In this document: in pieces, positions 4,780-5,566 of the stretch
Position numbering within the stretch: position 1 is the first letter of the stretch
How the letters are laid out: each line of letters opens with the position of its first letter
Source of the DNA: Alphaproteobacteria bacterium
Lineage (GTDB): Bacteria; Pseudomonadota; Alphaproteobacteria; Sphingomonadales; Sphingomonadaceae
DNA length: 5,566 bases
Direction of reading: 5' to 3'
Assembly: GCA_018830415.1 (NCBI GenBank)
Contig: JAHJSJ010000265.1
Span: 1 to 5,566, forward strand
Notes under the pieces: generated by a model
What the model saw: the letters and a program-made list of their open reading frames with translations, nothing else
Databases searched by the model: none
Told to the model about the DNA's origin: nothing
Position numbers and translations under genes: made by a program

Positions 4780-5566
4780 ATGACGCAACTGCCGCACACA
4801 CCCCCAAACACCCCACTGCTGGATCTGGTCAACACTCCCGACGATCTGCGCCGCCTCAAGCCCGATCAGCTCCGCCAACTCGCCGATGAACTGCGCAGCG
4901 AGATGATCGATGCGGTCAGCACTTCGGGCGGGCATCTTGGGTCGGGGTTGGGCGTGGTCGAACTGACCGTGGCGATCCACTATGTGTTCAACACCCCGCA
5001 GGATAAGCTGGTGTGGGACGTGGGCCACCAATGCTACCCGCACAAGATCATCACCGGGCGGCGTGACCGTATCCGCACCCTACGCCAGGGCGGCGGGTTG
5101 AGCGGTTTTACCAAGCGCAGCGAGAGCGAATACGACCCGTTCGGCGCGGCGCATTCCTCTACGTCGATTTCTGCGGCGCTAGGCTTTGCCATCGCCAACA
5201 AGCTGAAAGGCCGGCCGGGGCGCGGCATCGCGGTGATCGGCGATGGTTCGATGAGCGCGGGCATGGCCTACGAAGCGATGAACAACGCCGCGCAGGCCGG
5301 TAACCGGCTGGTGGTGATCCTCAACGATAATGACATGTCGATTGCGCCGCCGGTGGGTGGGCTTTCGGCCTACCTTGCGCGGATGGTGTCATCATCCGAA
5401 TATCTCGGCATCCGCAGCCTCGCCAGCCGCGTGATCCAGAAGATGAGCCGCCGGATGCACGACACGCTCGGCAAGGCGGAGGAATTCGCGCGCGGGATGG
5501 TGACCGGCGGGACGCTGTTCGAAGAACTGGGCTTCTACTATGTCGGCCCGATTGACGGGCACAATC
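4780..5566 (+). CDS. dxs: 1-deoxy-D-xylulose-5-phosphate synthase, N-terminal 262 residues (3' end outside window)
   Basis: Dxs joins pyruvate and glyceraldehyde 3-phosphate into DXP using thiamine diphosphate. It is the entry step of the MEP pathway to isoprenoids (quinones, carotenoids, bactoprenol) and also feeds thiamine and pyridoxal synthesis. Visible motifs: TSGGHLGSGLGVVELTVAIHYVFNTP (48-73), with His52 as the conserved active-site His; WDVGHQCYPHKIITGRR (79-95); GGLSGFTKRSESEYDPFGAAHSSTSISAALG (105-135); and the cofactor motif running from GDGSMSAGMAYEAMNNA (154-170) to NDNDMSI (182-188), which binds the Mg-ThDP pyrophosphate. It ends at GPIDGHN (256-262), where the window cuts it. 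The family is usually about 620-640 aa, so roughly 60 percent is missing to the right. All expected N-terminal residues are present. The gene starts 69 bases after the zur-type stop and is preceded by an FNR-like box, suggesting its own promoter rather than simple readthrough. Confidence 0.97.
   Translation, partial: MTQLPHTPPNTPLLDLVNTPDDLRRLKPDQLRQLADELRSEMIDAVSTSGGHLGSGLGVVELTVAIHYVFNTPQDKLVWDVGHQCYPHKIITGRRDRIRTLRQGGGLSGFTKRSESEYDPFGAAHSSTSISAALGFAIANKLKGRPGRGIAVIGDGSMSAGMAYEAMNNAAQAGNRLVVILNDNDMSIAPPVGGLSAYLARMVSSSEYLGIRSLASRVIQKMSRRMHDTLGKAEEFARGMVTGGTLFEELGFYYVGPIDGHN

Noticed and set aside
5034..5264. 76-aa - strand ORF opposite dxs
   Set aside because: Antisense shadow of a clearly conserved dxs coding region with no features of its own.

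Overview
All supportable genes in this window lie on the + strand. Base composition is GC-rich, and the gene content (rpe, a heparinase II/III-like gene, purH, a His-rich Zur-type regulator, dxs) points to an alphaproteobacterium. The protein wording suggests Sphingomonadales, perhaps an Erythrobacter/Porphyrobacter-like genus. This assignment comes from recognising protein families and gene order; no database search was done.

Left block (1-3703): the 3' end of rpe (ribulose-5-phosphate 3-epimerase) overlaps the start of a 626-aa heparinase II/III family protein in an ATGATG junction. Ten bases after that gene, purH begins (bifunctional AICAR transformylase/IMP cyclohydrolase, complete, 533 aa). 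The tight packing suggests one transcript. rpe and purH are housekeeping genes of pentose phosphate metabolism and purine synthesis. The heparinase-like protein has no proven role, and its place between them is the main functional puzzle of this block.

Middle block (3704-4239): a less GC-rich intergenic stretch. It carries a degenerate tandem repeat with a 34-35 base period just after the purH stop, the second unit of which could act as a weak terminator. Several shorter repeats follow, then a 58-aa ORF for a small protein with one hydrophobic segment and a possible signal peptide. About 100 bases without a recognisable gene come next, ending in a promoter-like pair that would start transcription almost at the first base of the next gene.

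Right block (4240-5566): a Zur-type Fur-family regulator (156 aa) with a His-rich N-terminus and two CxxC pairs. A 69-base gap follows, containing a near-perfect FNR/FixK-type box (TTGACCTCGATCAA). The window ends in the 5' part (262 codons) of dxs, the first enzyme of the MEP isoprenoid pathway. The box suggests that oxygen or redox state may control isoprenoid precursor supply.

I found no tRNA, rRNA, CRISPR array, transposase, phage gene or clearly new multi-gene system. The items most worth a second look are the FNR-like box before dxs, the tandem intergenic repeat, the possibly leaderless zur-type gene with its unusual metal-ligand pattern, the unexplained heparinase-like gene, and the small membrane or exported protein.
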